Positions 1 to 15,414 of a DNA stretch of 38,925 nt are shown here, piece by piece. The notes beneath the pieces were generated by a model that worked only from the letters and a program-made list of their open reading frames with translations, did not search any database and had not been told where the DNA came from. The translations under genes were made by a program, and so were the position numbers. This stretch comes from Plantago elongata (Eukaryota; Streptophyta; Magnoliopsida; Lamiales; Plantaginaceae). Where the stretch lies: NCBI GenBank assembly GCA_036897095.1, contig JAYMSP010000922.1, positions 1 to 38,925 of the forward strand, in the 5' to 3' direction. Each line of letters begins with the position of its first letter. Within the stretch, counting starts at the first letter, position 1.

Positions 1-318
1 GGTGAAAGTTATCCAGCAGATCTGATAGAGATAATATTAGATACGCATGATTTAATTTTAGGCATGGATTGGTTGTATATACATCATACAATACTCGACT
101 GCCGAAATCGACAAATTTCCCTAGGAAAATCAATCGCCTTTGCAACTCTCACTTCTGCCCTAACCCGAGTAATCTCTGCAACTAAGGCATGTAAATGCTT
201 GAAGCATGGTTGCCAAGGCTACCTAGCCTACTTGATTAATTTTGCATTTGACCAAACCAAAATAGAAAATGTGGAAGTTGTAAGAGAATTTCTGGATGTA
301 TTTCCGGAAGAACTCAAA
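1..318 (+). pseudogene. Ty3/gypsy pol fragment (end of protease to start of RT linker)
   Basis: The open frame from base 1 reads the C-terminal part of a plant gypsy aspartic protease, with the hallmark ILGMDWL followed by LDCRNR. It continues to VVREFLDVFPEEL, the linker that normally leads into reverse transcriptase in chromovirus-type gypsy elements. Homology stops after FPEEL, where AT-rich unrelated sequence begins, so RT, RNase H and integrase are absent here. The catalytic protease motif would lie before the window. This is a truncated relic; the family is clear, the lineage is not. Confidence 0.85.
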
Positions 319-1990
319 ATTATATATTTTATGTATAAATATCTTGAAAGTGCATTATCAAACATATCTTTCTCATACTCAAATACAAATAATATAGAAT
401 CTTACTTGTATTTGTGGAATTATAGTGATATATACTAATAGTATTAAAGGTGTACGGCCATAACATACATCTACAAGTCCAATACTTGAAACCCAAGTTC
501 ATATCCAACCCTAAATTCCATTACTTGAGACTTGAGTGCAAAAAAATACATCATCTTTCTTCCTGTTTCCTATTGCCGTCTTCTTCTTCTCTTCCCCTGT
601 TCTTGAGTTCATTCCTATTTTCCTTCATTTCTTTTCGATCTTTCTTTCTGCATTTGCTTTCTTTATCAATCAAATAAAATTAAGGAGGTTATACAACATC
701 TTGCGAAGAAGATCTAGGGTCCGAATCAACCTTCCAACGGGTTTGGATTTCTGCGCTCCATCATCCTTTGCTATTCTTCTATTCTCTTCGGCAACCATAG
801 AAGTATATGCAAGAATTTTCACTCCAGTGGTATAGGCAAGTTAGTTCGCGAATTAATATATTTTAATTCTCGTTAGAGCGCTCTCTGCGATTTGAAAGCG
901 ACAGAGGCACTTCGAGCGCAATCCGCCGAGCAAACCCCACGCTCTATGTTACGTCCAGCATATCAACCTATCCACCTATCATCATCAGGACAAGACTTAG
1001 GGCATTATAGCATTTAAATCGCTCCACTCCATTTGACTCGTATAGTATTTAAATCGTTTCATTTGGCTCGATAAATATTGATTTGACTTAAAATACAATT
1101 TAAATATCCCTTTTAAACACAATTTCACTAAAATCTATTTAAACGCCCATTTTAATTCTATACCAATTAGCCCCTTAATTACGTGAGGTTCAATATGCTG
1201 TTTCACCAGTCAAATTACACACCGTCCCTAGTCAAATTCAAATTCTCAACTGAAGGTCCTTTATATTTCTGCAAATCTTAACTTAAGTCCCGCAAATTTC
1301 AGGTTTTCTAACTCGATTTAACCTATTTTTATTCAAAGCCAAGTTCAGAGTTCTTATATTACTAACATCTAACCTTTAAAAAATATGGTAAAACTTCAGA
1401 TCTGGTTATTTGAGATTCCATGGAAGCTCGAAAGCTCGACGAGCTTCCCAACGCCTCCATGGAAAGCTCTATTTGCTTATGTGGAAATCTCGAATTTAAG
1501 CTTCCACACGGACAACCTGAAATTTTCTCCGGACACCGAATCTCACCGGAGCTCTCCGACCATTAATTTTTAATTTAAGTCTTATTTATTTAAATGAAAT
1601 GGGGAGTGTTTGTAGATGTTTGATTTATGTTGGGTTTAATTTAGATATTCTAGATATATCTGTTAAATTTAAAATATAAGAGATGTGTAAATAATAATGA
1701 TTAAATATTTAATTATAATGTGACGTTGTACTACTTTATTATTTGATAGTGTGATACTATATTGCATTAATAGAAAGTAAATTGTTGAGATTTAATTTGA
1801 GTAGATTTAATGAATTAAACTATAGTCTTAACTATCAATGGTATATAATGCGTTTAACAATCCGTCCCCTTAAGACTTTTGGAAAAGTCGGTCTGTTGGA
1901 CGTATACGAGTTGAAAAAAGACAAGGGAAAAAGTTTTTAGTGGGTTTTTGGAAGTTTGGGGGAGAAGCAGCCTGGTGGATATATCTATCC
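319..1990. other. Gene-less stretch upstream of RH58, partly LTR-like
   Basis: No gene is recognisable. The CT-rich block at about 550-680 and the region at 1260-1580, with short phrases in the style of gypsy LTRs, suggest decayed LTR sequence, but I found no paired ends or target duplication. From about 1600 to 1990 the sequence is AT-rich and probably holds the RH58 promoter and 5' UTR. No clear TATA box could be assigned. Small open frames here have no recognisable protein features. Confidence 0.4.
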
Positions 1991-2043
1991 ACGGCTATAC
2001 TCCGCCAATTCCAGAAGAGAAGAGAAGTGGTTGATCCATTTCC

Positions 2044-5000
2044 ATGGCGACGCACTTCCGTTTGTTGTTCCAATGGACCTCACCACCACCAGTATTACCA
2101 CAACAAACTCGCCGCTGTTACTTTCCTATCCACTCGCCTATTCTCCGTAACTGCTCAGCAGCAGTATCGATTACTTCTCATGATTCCACTACTGCTGCTC
2201 TTCCTCCTCCTACGCTTCGCGACCTATGCCAAACTCACCTGCCCGATCATATGCTCAATAGGCAACTCCATTTCTCATTTATTTCATACTATTTATTGTT
2301 TCATGAATTTGAAGGTTAATTAATTGATTGCAGGGTGGAGGAGGTAGGCTATGTCACTCCCACCAATGTGCAGCGTCAAGCTCTACCGGTTCTCTTCTCC
2401 GGTCGTGATTGTCTAATTCATGCTCAGGTTTATACAATATACTACTTCCTCAATGCTTACTCCAACATACTGTACTACCAGTTCACTTATGTACCTAATT
2501 TAATTGCCAAAAATATAGGAAATGCCAAATGGTGTTATAATACGCAATCATATCAAATGTTTACTCATAAAGCAATATTAATATCGTTTAAAACAATACA
2601 CTTATAATTAACATCTGTTTGCCCCCTATGTAATGCAGGTCTCTCCTGAGACTCTGTGTGAAATGTTAGATTAGATGTTTTACTGCTATTCAAGTTTCAA
2701 TGTTTTTAATGAGTATTCTGAATGCTTATATTTGCTTAAAACCACATTTGTTTCTACTACAATAAGAAGCAAGCCTGAAACAGCTTTCATAAGAATTTGC
2801 AAAGACAGCCTATGAACTTAACTATGTTAAATTACCGTTTATGTGCTTTAGGATGGACATGAGTTATTAAATTATTAGCTACTAAGAGCTGAGCTGTTAG
2901 GGCGAGTGAGCATTTGGTGTCTGTCTAGTAAAACTTCATTTTCCCTGTGTTCTGTGCGTCTAATCTGGAATAATAATTTACTAGTGCTTCTGCTGAAAGC
3001 TATGCTTTTCTTGCTCCTTCATTCTTCCAGCTACAAACCTGATGAAGTCGTCAACTTAGTTTTTGTTTTTATTTTCTTTCCTCATAGACAGGTTCAGGGA
3101 AGACACTAGCATACTTACTTCTGGTATTTTCTGTCGTCAATGCACAAAGATCGGCCGTTCAGGCCCTCATCGTTGTTCCTACTCGGGAGCTTGGTATGCA
3201 GGTAGGATCCTTTTGGGCCCCTTCAGCCCTTCAAATAAAATATTTTATCAACTGAGTCCTCTCCTAGTATTGATAATTTTACATTTCCGGTGTTATTAGG
3301 TTACAAAAGTTGCACGTATGTTGAGTGCAAAATCATCTGAACTTGACGACCCAGAGTACAAGCCTTGTACTGTCATGGCTCTTTTAGATGGTGGGACACT
3401 GAGAAGACACAAAAGTTGGCTAAAGGTATGTAAAGTGCCAGGTGTAGCAATCACATCTTAATAGGACTGTCTCAGTTTCAAGGTGCCTGATACTGCTTTA
3501 AGCATGATACATACTACATCTTCAATTTTTCTTAATGGGATAAGTAAGGACTTGGGTATGATACTCAAATTGTTGCTTTAACTACATTTTGCGCTTAGAA
3601 CGGTCTCTCATTATTGGCTTTGTGTACTACTAATGGGTTTCATATAAACTCCCATTAATCCTCTTTTTGACTATATAATACTCCCTCCGCCCGGCTAGAA
3701 AAATGTAACTATTCCTTTTTTGGACATCCCACTAATTTAGGCCACTTCCTAAAATAGTAGTAGAAAAGTAAACACCACTATCGTGTACTTTTTTCATTCT
3801 CTATCATTTTAGTATCTTATCTTCAATACTTTCTCCTTTCTCTATCATTTCTCTCTCTAACAACAAACAATAAACTATAGATCACAATACCTGATCCTTA
3901 GTCTGTGCGTTTTCTTCCTTATATTCTCGTGTGTCCATTTTTTGTTCTTTTTCCTACCGTTGTACTTTATTACTCGGTTCTTATAAAAAGATAATCATGT
4001 TTAGAAAACCTATTGTCTCAATAATGAACATGCAGTGATGGGGTGATGAAATGTGCTAAAAGTTACCAGCTATAGATAATTTAAAGAGTATGGATATGTA
4101 GCGGCCCAGTCAGATCGAGGTCCGGACGTCAAGGATTATGCCGAACTTCCATATTTATATAGATATTTCAGAGTAATAGTTATTTCAAACCCCGACTATA
4201 ATTTATAATTCAAAAATCATAACACACACCTACAAGATCAGCGGCGGAAACAAGCCCGAGTCCGTCTGTCTGACTAGCTACCCTGTCCTCTCTTCGTGCT
4301 CAAAACCTGGGGAATCATTATTGAAATGAGAAGAGCGTCAGTTATAAAGACTCAGTGAGGATAATCAGGCATGTATGAAAATGCATGGATGCAACAGGAT
4401 AGCAACCAACACAATACGCTGATCAGGCAGTTTTAAACAGTGGGGAAACCGGTATCGGTCAGTCAGGATCATAGCACATGAAAAGTGCCAGATTTACAGT
4501 ACTATACAGTAACTGTCTTGGGCTAGACCGAACGGATCATGTTGCGGTCAACATCAGTAGCAGCGTGACTACGCGGGAGTTGCTTTTATGACGGGCACGA
4601 CCCGTCACAAATCATAAAATCCAGACCGTTTGAATGGTTGTACAGTCAGGGTTGCCCGAAAAGATAGCGCTACAGGCCGCTTTACACAGTATGTCGACAA
4701 TGTCGACCAGGACGGTTTCCCAAATTTTTCGAAAACAGTGTGGTTGCTTTTCAAATCAGTTTTCATGCAATGCAGTTCATGAGGATCAGTAGAACAGAAT
4801 CAGGATGCAATTACAATCAGTAACTGGAATAATAAAATATCAGGCCAATACAGGTCAGGTATTTCTAAATACAAGTCATCTACAGATATACAGTTAGTAA
4901 TCGAAATCAGTAATCGAGTCAAAGTCAGTCGATCGTCGTCGGGTGGCCGCAGTCAGGGTTAGACAGACAGGCACAGACACAGAAGCAGGTATGTAAATTG

Positions 5001-8000
5001 AAAGTAATGAATGGTATCAACTTCCCCAGGACCGGATGCCGAAAGCTCGTAATCACTCACCTTTAACTGTTTCTTACTAGCCCTCTGAGTATGAAGTTCC
5101 AGAGAGATTGATCGCGCGAGACAAAAGCGAATAGGCGGGCGGTGGCTGTGCGGTGGCGACGGGGTGGTTGGCGAAAAAGAGAAACTGCAAATAATCACTA
5201 CACAGTTTCCCTTCCTTAATTCGAATATAATCGGAAAAAAAGGGATACTAACCGGAATTGATCGCGTATAACGACACTAATCCGGTGCAAATGGAGGCGG
5301 TAGTGCGGCGGTGAAAGGTGGTGGTGCGGTGGCAGAGGTCGAGATTGAGCAAGAGCTGTTGTGGCTTGATTCTTCTCCGGTGAGGTGTGGCCGAAAGAAG
5401 AAGGGGTATGGCCTATTTATAGTCGCGAGAAGGCGGCGATGTAGTCGGCCGGAGTCGTCCCGTGATGCCGCGTGTCCGGCCTCCTCGCCGTCCCTTGCCA
5501 CGCGTCAAGAGGGGTATATCCGTCATTTTGTGCGGCGGCTACTTAACGAGGAAGAAATACGGCGTGCTTTTACCGCGAGGAAATGACGGAAAAAGGAAAT
5601 GGCGGTGATGGAGGAAATTGAACGGGAAGGAGAAGGAATTGGGGAAGAAGAAGATAAGTGGGTATAATGGTCCTTTTACCATTATATATACCTGGTTTCT
5701 TCTGGACTTCAAACGGCTCGTAAATAAATTCCGAAAAAGTATAAAATCGATTCCCGGGCGATATTCAAGATAAACTAAAGTCATATAAAAATTAACATAA
5801 ATATTTTTATTATGTTATTTTTATTATTATTTTATTACCATAATACCCATTAGCACTTTAACCGGCGAATACGCTCGGCGTTTAGTTTCTAAATTCGACC
5901 CAATATTAACAGTTAATATTTTCGCCTATGTTAAGTCTGGGGTCGGTCTCCTGTTCGAAATAATAATATTAATATTAAATTAATTTCTGATACGTACCAA
6001 ATTCGCGGCTCTTACAGGATATTTGAGGTTTCATCCTATTAATTTATTTACTAAGTCTCATAAAAGTCCTGCCACATTTGGAGAGTCCAGAGACCCCTAG
6101 TTTTTAACACATATTATCTAGTTTTTATATAAACATCTTGTGTCTTAGATTTTAACACATATCGTCTAGTTTTTATATAAATACCTTATGTTTTAGCTTT
6201 TAACACATATAGTCTAGTTTTTAACAATAGTTTTCTAGTTTTTCATGTTCTATCATTTTGTTGTTGTGTTGAATTGTCTAGTTTTTAGTAAGTATTGCCT
6301 AGTTTTTAGAACATATTGTCTAGTTTTGTAATTATATTGTGTAGTTTTATAAATGATCATGTACAGTTTTATTACTTGTACAAAATTTACTCATCAAGTG
6401 TAACATAATTGTCTACTTTTTACATTATATTGTCTAGTTTATAAAATAATTCTCTAATTTTTACATTACACTATTGTTTAGTTTTTACATTATATTGTCT
6501 AATTTTTACTTGACCTGTTTTTAATGAATCTGGGTCAAAAGATCCGCGAAAAATAATAAAAATCCAAGTTGAGAAATAGAAAAAAGGTAAAATTATCTAG
6601 TTTTACTATTTGAGGGGACTTTCGGGACTCTCATACAAGTAGGGGTCTCTCGCCAGACGGACTTTAATTTATTTGGTAAAAACTATACTACCAGCTGAAT
6701 CTGTTACCATTTGCGCCATTTTAATGCTCTCTATGTAACATCTTTTACTCTGTCCTGCTCTGAATAACAATGCCTGCAATGCTATTGAAAATTTACAGGC
6801 AGAGCCCCCTACAATACTGGTTGCAACCTTAGGAAGCCTCTGCCAGATGCTTGATAGGAAAACTCTCAAGTTGGATGCCATGCGTGTACTGGTTATTGAT
6901 GAGGTAAAAGAATATGTCATCTTATTAATTGTTTTCCTCTGGGAGAGCATATTAGTATCTCTAACATATATCCCCCACTATACTAATAAAATTCCTCAGT
7001 ACAATTTTTTTTTTCTGGTGGCAATTTAGAGATTTCACTAAGAATATCTTGTTGGTTCTCTGTATTTTGTGTTTGATCCTCACATGCAATATGGAATATC
7101 TTTTTATTTTTATTTTGAAAGTTGCATACTCCTCAATATTTTTAGGATTAACAATTGACCACCCACCGTCAAGTATGTCCAAGGGTTCCTTTTGGCTAGC
7201 CAAGATTGAGCGGTTGCAGCCAACTCCTATAAGATGGGAATAAATAGCATTTATAGACGATACCTCTTTAACATGTTAGCTGATGATATCTTGAGGAACC
7301 TTATCTAGTTGCTAGAGAGAAGGGGCAACATATGTGAGAATACCTCAAGTAGGGAGAACATCCCATTAATAGTACACAAGACAAACACAAACATTCAAAA
7401 GTTCTACCAAAGCTACCTAACTGAGTTGTTTTTCTGTCAATACAATATAAGACCTCAACAAGGTTCCTATTTCTGCCAATACAAAAAAGCTTCATAGCCC
7501 TAGATACAAAAGACCCAGGATCTTGCTACAAATTACAATAATGTAGTCCCAACAAATGTTCCAAGCAGAAAGCAAACTGAAGATCTGTAGCACTCTGTAG
7601 GCTCTTCCCCAAAACAGTAGCATTTCACATTATGGGACTTTCTTATGTGGCTGACAACCAATGAATTAGCAATTCCGATCTTCCAAGAAACAGTCCCTCG
7701 GTACTAGCACAAAAAAATATCAGGCTATTTCTCTGCTATCCACATGCAATTTGTAATATCGTTTTGCATGAACTGTTGAAGAAGTAAGGGTAGTTCAACT
7801 TTGAAAAGGCTGGGAACTGGGAGTCAAAAGATTTAAAAGTGGTTGTAATAGTTATTGCATATTATATTATGTTGTACTTAGTTGTGAGTCACCCACACTG
7901 AACCTTTTCTTTTCCTTGCATATTTCGTGAATCTGTAGGTTGATTTTATGTTCAACTCATCAAAAGAAGTGAGCTTTTTGAAAAGGCTTCTCACAATCTA

Positions 8001-9509
8001 TTCATCTATCAATAACCGTCAAACTGTATTTGCTAGTGCATCGATTCCTCAACATAGACGGTTTCTCTATGACTGTATTCAGCAAAAATGGACTAAGGTT
8101 GTCAAATTTATCAATCATTCTCTGACCTGATTAATTTCTAGATTTTGGCATCACCATCTACTAATATGCTCAAGGACTATGACAGGCTGATGCTGTTCAT
8201 GTCCATGTGAATCCGGTTGCCCCTATGCCTTCATGCTTATATCACAGATTTGTGGTGAGAACATCATCATGATATTGAACATAAACTTTGAAATACAGTA
8301 TTAACTAACTGATTAATAGTGATGACATGAACCATGATTGCTAACTTGTAATGCTGATGTTAACCTTGTTACTTGTATTACTGTAATAATATCTCTTGCT
8401 TTGTTTTGGCAGATATGTGGCAAAAGAGACCGGCAGTCTACTCTTCTACATCTGTTAAAGTTAGATGCACCTCAGTCTGCCATTATTTTTGTTGGCGAAC
8501 AAGTTAGTTCTTCATACCGTTTTAATTCCGTATGCATGCTAGTTTGGATCTAATTTGACAAAGCGTGTTCAGTTCAGGGATTGGTTTTAATACATTAGCT
8601 GTTTAAAATCCTTAATCTTGATTAATGATGAAGTCATCTAGAATAAAAATGTGATTTGAAGAAACTTGTCTAGTATTGTTGAGAAACTTGAACTTTACCA
8701 GCACAAGGTCAGTATTTTATATTTTAATTTTCATTCCGGAAGTATACATTTTATATAGATTTGCTTCAAATGTTTTAAGTAAATGCGTATTCTATAAGAA
8801 TAGTTTGGTAAAGAACTCTCTTCAACTCTAGGAGCTTTCATGATTTAGATTGTTACTTTTGTTTACGTCATGACTAGTAAGTATCTATGTTTTGGAGTAC
8901 AAAGCCTTGTCTACAGGAATTGGAACATATCGCATGGAGTTTCTTAAGAAGGCTGCTAATTCGGGTCTGTGCTGGTGGGATATTAACACAATATTGAATT
9001 AATATGTAGTCCGAAAAGTCAAAGAAAGCTGGAAATATGCCACCGACGACTCTTTTAATGGAGTTTCTGAAGACTTCAGATGGAAAATTCTCAGAAATAG
9101 TTTTGCTGGAAGAAGACATGAATTTTAATCAACGCGCAGTATCATTATCTGTAAGTATCCTCGTCCATAAAATTGTTATCTGCCAAGTTGGAGGGAGTTC
9201 CATGAAGCTGAGTAGTTCACCGTTTCTCATATATGTTTGGTGCAGGATGTTAAACAAGCAGGATGTTATCTTTTAGTTGCAACAGATATTGCTGCTAGAG
9301 GAGTTGATCTGCCGGAGACAACTCATATATACAACTTCGACCTTCCAAAAGATGCTGTCAATTACCTTCATCGGGCTGGAAGGACAGGTAGGAAGCCATT
9401 TTCAGATGATAAATGTTTCGTTACCAGCATTATTAAAGAAGAAGAACGTTTTGTATTGCGGAGATTTGAAAACGAGTTATTCTTTGAGTGTGAAGAGTTG
9501 TTTTTGTAG
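2044..9509 (+). CDS. RH58: DEAD-box ATP-dependent RNA helicase 58, chloroplastic (10 exons, complete)
   Basis: Exons: 2044-2261, 2334-2427, 3088-3201, 3300-3425, 6799-6903, 7939-8097, 8186-8254, 8413-8502, 9010-9150, 9246-9509. Joined they give 459 residues with no stop. Motifs in order: GSGKT (106-110), PTRELG (135-140), GG (173-174), DEVD (218-221, a variant of DEAD), SAS (252-254, variant of SAT), IIFV (319-322), TDIAARG (385-391), HRAGRTGR (414-421). The family uses ATP to remodel RNA. The DEVD and SAS variants and the overall sequence match Arabidopsis RH58 (At5g19210) as I remember it, at similar length. The N-terminal ~50 residues are Ser/Thr/Pro-rich, consistent with a plastid transit peptide. 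ATG 2044 sits in a good context (ccATGGCG). Intron 1 begins with GC instead of GT; intron 4 is 3.4 kb and full of transposons. Exon boundaries are inferred from protein continuity and splice sites. Confidence 0.93.
2262..2333 (+). other. RH58 intron 1, GC-AG type
   Basis: The donor reads AG|GCAACT and the acceptor TTGCAG|GG. Joining at these points completes an Arg codon and keeps the helicase frame across LNR/VEEVGY. No GT donor nearby would do this. At 72 nt it is close to the minimum size of plant introns. GC-AG introns are a known minority class, usually with a strong AG before the donor, as seen here. Confidence 0.8.
3678..3880. mobile_element. Stowaway-like MITE fragment in RH58 intron 4
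   Basis: The sequence begins TA-CTCCCTCCGCCC, close to the CTCCCTCCGTCCC terminal inverted repeat of plant Stowaway (Tc1/mariner) MITEs. The following text (cctttttggacatcccac...) is also in the style of that family. The matching right-hand inverted repeat was not found within several hundred bases, so the copy is truncated or rearranged and its right edge is approximate. Confidence 0.5.
4097..6016 (-). mobile_element. Solo LTR, probably Ty3/gypsy, in RH58 intron 4
   Basis: The 1920-bp segment begins TGTAGCGGCCC and ends GCGGCTCTTACA, and is flanked by a perfect 5-bp direct repeat GGATA (4092-4096 and 6017-6021). TG...CA ends plus a 5-bp target duplication and no internal gag-pol define a solo LTR. 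The minus-strand reading (TGTAAGAGCCGCG at its 5' end) resembles starts of plant gypsy LTRs. A TATA box lies on the minus strand, so I orient it minus, antisense to RH58. Superfamily is inferred from length and style only. Confidence 0.8.
5413..5421 (-). promoter_or_regulatory. TATA box of the solo LTR
   Basis: On the minus strand the sequence reads CTATAAATAGGCC, a classic plant LTR TATA box, followed about 30 bases downstream by a CT-rich leader. It is placed mid-LTR, as expected for a U3/R boundary. If still active it would start transcription antisense to RH58. Confidence 0.6.
6050..6663. mobile_element. T-rich element with TCTAGTTTTTA word repeats, possible Mutator-like
   Basis: The interior repeats a TCTAGTTTTTA core about a dozen times with variable AT-rich spacers. 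The ends carry AGAGACCCCTA (6089-6099) and its inverse TAGGGGTCTCT (6640-6650), plus AAAGTCC (6063-6069) and inverse GGACTTT (6659-6665). An 11-bp direct repeat TTAATTTATTT lies at 6039-6049 and 6664-6674, which fits a 9-11 bp target duplication of Mutator-like elements. The motif is AT-rich, so chance cannot be excluded, and the exact ends are uncertain. Confidence 0.45.
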
Positions 9510-10746
9510 ATAAAAGTATCTTTCTCCATATTTGGAAACAAGTTCTTTCCTTTTCACTCTGTAGTTATGCAAAATTTTGTCTTTCTGTCTGTTGTTTCAA
9601 TAGTCGAATATAACTGGACCGTAGGACCTTCATTTAAATAATAAACAAAGTTCCCTGGCCTTGACCAAGGCTATGAAAGTTGATGAATTCATATAAATAA
9701 CAATGACAAAGCTCCTTTCGTCCAATATTTTGTTCTTTCATACGGTTTAATGATACCAGTCCTGACCTAGGAAGTACTTCTGAATCAATATGTCCTCTTG
9801 AATAAGTACAAAAAAGTAGAGAAAACTGCAGGTAAGTAAGAGTAGGTAATGTTTTTGGGTTTGTGAAGAGTAGACTAAGTCTTGGAGTGTTTGGCTACAA
9901 TAATTACAAAAAAGTGCCCAAGTAGTATGCAAAATTACTTCCAAATATTTATAAGCTGGAAAAAGAAACAGAGCTACCAGGCACATTTTTTTGGCTAATG
10001 ATCATTAATAGCTATTTAGTAAAGGCACTTTTAAGCAATTCTCTACTTGCACTGTCATATAAGTCATAACGGCTTCTTTTTTATTTTCCTGAAACTTTAA
10101 ATAAGCACATTACGATAGAGCTTGCACTCCTTTTCGGTACGTTATCAAATAGGCTAATCAAACACTAGCCTAGTATGACAGGACTCAGAAGGATGACTTA
10201 ATACTAAATAGAGGGAGGGCTGAGATAGTGGATGGAAAAGTTCTCTTCCCTGTGTGAGGGAGATAGAGAAAAAGTATGGAAAATAACTCAAGAACCAAGA
10301 ACAATAATTGCGAAAAGCTCTATAATCAATATATGCTAGTAATTGTAATATTGTCTGAAGCAGATATTATATGCTTCCCTCTTATTAAGAATCACGTTTG
10401 TGGAAATAGTTTCAAATGAAGTATCAGATGGTTAAGAAAAGCAACTGGAAATTGAAATCGGGTTGGAGAGACCGAGGGAGAGAACTTTTCCCTCCAATTA
10501 TTGTTCTTGGCTTAATTATTTATTACAATTTCATGCTTGTTCTCTATCATGGAGTGGGAGAGAAATTCAAATTTTAAATTTGTTTAGGAATCATCATCCG
10601 CTCAAAATCATTAGATTGCTGGCAAGTGCCAATATGGTTCAACAAGTTTGCAACAGTACAGAAATATCAATTGTTGATGCCAAAATTTAAATTTCAAGTA
10701 TGGTTCCTTCTGCACCTTGCCTATCATTGGACAACACTGAAGTTCT
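9510..10746. other. Intergenic region between convergent RH58 and APL1 3' ends
   Basis: This stretch holds the 3' UTRs of both convergent genes. I see no coding region. An imperfect inverted repeat at 10290-10323 and 10481-10515 is listed separately. The rest is unremarkable AT-rich sequence. Confidence 0.7.
10290..10515. repeat. Imperfect inverted repeat, MITE-like
   Basis: The left arm contains CAAGAACAATAATTG followed by GCGAAAAG; the right arm contains AACTTTTCCCTCC then CAATTATTGTTCTTGG, an approximate reverse complement over about 34 bases. A 157-base loop separates them. No target duplication was identified, so the class is open. Confidence 0.5.
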
Positions 10747-14644
<3,898 letters not shown>

Positions 14645-15414
14645 ATCGGAGCTTTTTGTTAAAAAAAGGGAGACTGATTTCCTGAACTATGTCAAAATTT
14701 CCATTTTAAGAGTGTTTGTTTAGAGAGAATTCCTGAGCTATTTTTTGTTATGTGCAATGCATGGTAATGGTGAGTTTAGCCACGTTATCCACAATTATTT
14801 GTGTCCACCAATTTTTATTTTTTTATTCACGTGAAAGCTTACAAAATAAGTGTATTTTGTAACCTTGAATTATCAATCAAGTGAGAATATTGAATTGGTT
14901 TCTGCACTAGAGATTAAAGGTGCTGTTTTAGAACTAGAAATATTCCCAGGCCTATTCCTCTTAATTAAATCAAGTGTCAATTGTTCTCAATTTTTCCACA
15001 CCTTGCCGCAAACGAAGAGTTTTCAATTGTTGATCAAGTGTAGGGTTCTAATTATGTATTTTTTTTGCCAGTAAGTTCTAATTATGTATTAATCAGGTCT
15101 TTTGTCACAATTAAATCTTACTCAAAGCGTATAATTGTACAAGGAGTATTGTGGTTCTCAAACACATGGTGTGCAAATCATTGAGGGGGTAAATCTGCAG
15201 TAGAAAATATAATGAGGTACTCAACCCTAACTTAATGTAAGGGTTTATTGCCTATTTCTTGAAATTGAAGGGGTAATGTGCCAACGACCATTATTTATAT
15301 TAATATCATCCCAGTTTAGATGTCTCGTATTCCATTTTAGATTGTTCTAAATTTATTGTTCCATTTTTATATGGTAATTTTTACACCCCACAATTCATTA
15401 TTATAATTAAAATA
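14645..15414. other. Upstream region of APL1
   Basis: No gene is seen. The part nearest APL1 should hold its 5' UTR and promoter, and contains the ACGT-core sites listed separately. No TATA box was found on the minus strand close to the start codon. Confidence 0.6.
14779..14833 (-). promoter_or_regulatory. Candidate light/ABA-type cis elements of APL1
   Basis: On the minus strand 14790-14779 reads GGATAACGTGGC: an I-box core (GATAA) fused to ACGTGGC, an ABRE/G-box-like core. A perfect palindromic G-box core CACGTG lies at 14828-14833. They sit about 135-190 bp upstream of the ATG. Pairing of G-box and I-box is a known arrangement in light-regulated plant promoters; whether it works here is inference. 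Confidence 0.4.

Noticed and set aside
4959..5784. Open frames of 74-91 codons within RH58 intron 4
   Set aside because: They lie within the solo LTR leader region and have no retroelement protein motifs.
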